This document shows, in pieces, positions 13,655-14,317 of a stretch of DNA of 14,317 nt. Source of the DNA: an uncultured Actinomycetes bacterium (GTDB taxonomy: Bacteria; Actinomycetota; Actinomycetes; S36-B12; UBA5976). Numbering within the stretch: the stretch's first letter is position 1; each line of letters begins with the position of its first letter. The notes below the pieces were generated by a model. It made no database searches. It was not told the DNA's origin and saw only the letters and a program-made list of their open reading frames with translations. The stretch is from assembly GCA_903925705.1 (NCBI GenBank), contig CAIYGJ010000173.1:1-14317 (forward strand), in the 5' to 3' direction. Both the position numbers and the translations under genes were made by a program.

Positions 13655-14317
13655 TTAGAAGAAGTAGATGTTTGTGATTTGGCCTGTTGCGACACTGCGT
13701 ACATACAGGTCACACAGAGCAACGCCAATCAGCGAAACCCAGGCAAACTTTGGATGATGTGGATTCAGAGTAGACACGAAGGTCCACAACTTGTATCGCA
13801 TTGGATGCTTGCTGAAGTGCTTCAAGCGACCGCCAACAGCATGTCGGCAAGAGTGACAAGAAAGTGAATACATCCAAAGGAAAATCGCGTTGGCAAGTAG
13901 CACCAAAGTTCCAACGCTCATTCCAAAGCCGCCATCTTTGCCCTTGAATGCCAAAATCGCATCGTAAGTCAAAAGCACATTGAAAATGAGGCCAGCGAAG
14001 AAAAAGTAACGATGTGAATTCTGAAGAAGTAACGGCTGACGAGTTTCACCGGTGTAAGTGCGATGTGGCTCAGCTACTGAACATGCAGGCGGCGACATCC
14101 AAAACGCGCGGTAGTAAGTCTTGCGGTAGTAATAGCAAGTTAACCGAAAGCCAAGTGGGAAAATCAAAATCAATAGTGCAGGTGACAGGGTCCACCAGTC
14201 ACCAAAAGGTGTACCGAGGATTGCAGCTTCTGGTGGACAGGAAGTTGCAAGGCATGGCGAATAAAACGGTGAAACTAAATGGTCAACGTAGTAAAACGCA
14301 TTTTCAAATGCCCGCCA
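13655..14317 (-). CDS. sdhC: Succinate dehydrogenase membrane anchor subunit, Sdh1 type (N-terminus beyond right edge)
   Basis: Anchors SdhAB and passes electrons to quinone. 220 residues are visible; the frame is open to base 14317, so the true N-terminus is outside the window. I extended the frame upstream of 14173 by hand; the added part reads through FENAFYYVDH, SPFYSPCLATSCPP and FGDWWTLSP without a stop. At least four membrane helices are apparent: around ALLILIFPLGF, YFFFAGLIFNVLLTYDAIL, TLVLLANAIFLWMYSL and WVSLIGVALCDLYV. A cysteine- and histidine-rich CHSCRH motif (13841-13858) follows the third helix, and another Cys pair lies in the N-terminal part. This single larger anchor, rather than separate SdhC and SdhD, matches mycobacterial Sdh1, for which a membrane-embedded Rieske-type cluster has been described. 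Confidence 0.88.
   Translation of the reverse strand, partial: WRAFENAFYYVDHLVSPFYSPCLATSCPPEAAILGTPFGDWWTLSPALLILIFPLGFRLTCYYYRKTYYRAFWMSPPACSVAEPHRTYTGETRQPLLLQNSHRYFFFAGLIFNVLLTYDAILAFKGKDGGFGMSVGTLVLLANAIFLWMYSLSCHSCRHAVGGRLKHFSKHPMRYKLWTFVSTLNPHHPKFAWVSLIGVALCDLYVRSVATGQITNIYFF

Noticed and set aside
13841..13858. c-type heme attachment site in the Sdh anchor
   Set aside because: The heme c motif is CxxCH; this reads CHSCRH, with Arg where the heme-ligating His should be, and it follows a membrane helix on a protein with no export signal in view.
1..14317. tRNA or rRNA genes, CRISPR arrays, insertion sequences, integrase or phage genes
   Set aside because: I looked on both strands. Protein genes fill nearly all the sequence, and the gaps (at most about 90 bases) contain no tRNA-like cloverleaf, spaced repeats or terminal inverted repeats.

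Overview
The window is a stretch of ordinary chromosomal metabolism from an actinobacterium of intermediate G+C. Blocks I counted by eye fall mostly at 48-57 %. Three things point to Actinobacteria. There is an acyl-CoA carboxylase epsilon subunit, which is essentially confined to that phylum. The order birA / accD-accE-maf / accA resembles the accD5 locus of Mycobacterium and Streptomyces. There are also an LpdA-type quinone reductase and a mycobacterial Sdh1-type succinate dehydrogenase. The modest G+C and very short intergenic gaps would suit a streamlined freshwater lineage such as the acI/Nanopelagicales group, but that assignment is inference. I see no mobile elements, tRNA or rRNA genes, CRISPR arrays or prophage genes. 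No gap between genes exceeds about 90 bases.

Layout. Bases 1-2216 (minus strand) read birA, an OmpR-type response regulator, then a sensor histidine kinase cut by the left edge. Bases 2255-6501 (plus strand) hold the acyl-CoA carboxylase cluster: beta subunit (accD/pccB), epsilon subunit (accE), a Maf nucleotide pyrophosphatase, and the biotin carboxylase/biotin carrier alpha subunit (accA). BirA and accD are divergent across 38 bases. Bases 6536-14317 (minus strand, read right to left) hold sdhC (cut by the right edge), sdhA, sdhB, a stand-alone methylmalonyl-CoA mutase catalytic subunit, a group II PLP-dependent decarboxylase and lpdA. The two blocks converge at about 6502-6535.

How the genes fit together. 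BirA attaches biotin to AccA. AccA, AccD and AccE carboxylate propionyl-CoA to methylmalonyl-CoA; Asp422 of the beta subunit argues for propionyl-CoA. The mutase isomerises methylmalonyl-CoA to succinyl-CoA. After conversion to succinate, SdhCAB oxidises it to fumarate and reduces quinone; LpdA would also feed electrons to quinone. The window therefore carries most of a propionate-to-TCA-cycle route. Missing from it are methylmalonyl-CoA epimerase, the cobalamin-binding mutase subunit and the MeaB-type chaperone.

No new defence or mobile system is visible. The points most worth checking are the mutase subunit without a B12 domain, a recurring TANNNT hexamer 6-9 bases before start codons (candidate leaderless promoters), and a CHSCRH motif in the Sdh membrane anchor that may ligate a membrane-embedded Fe-S cluster.
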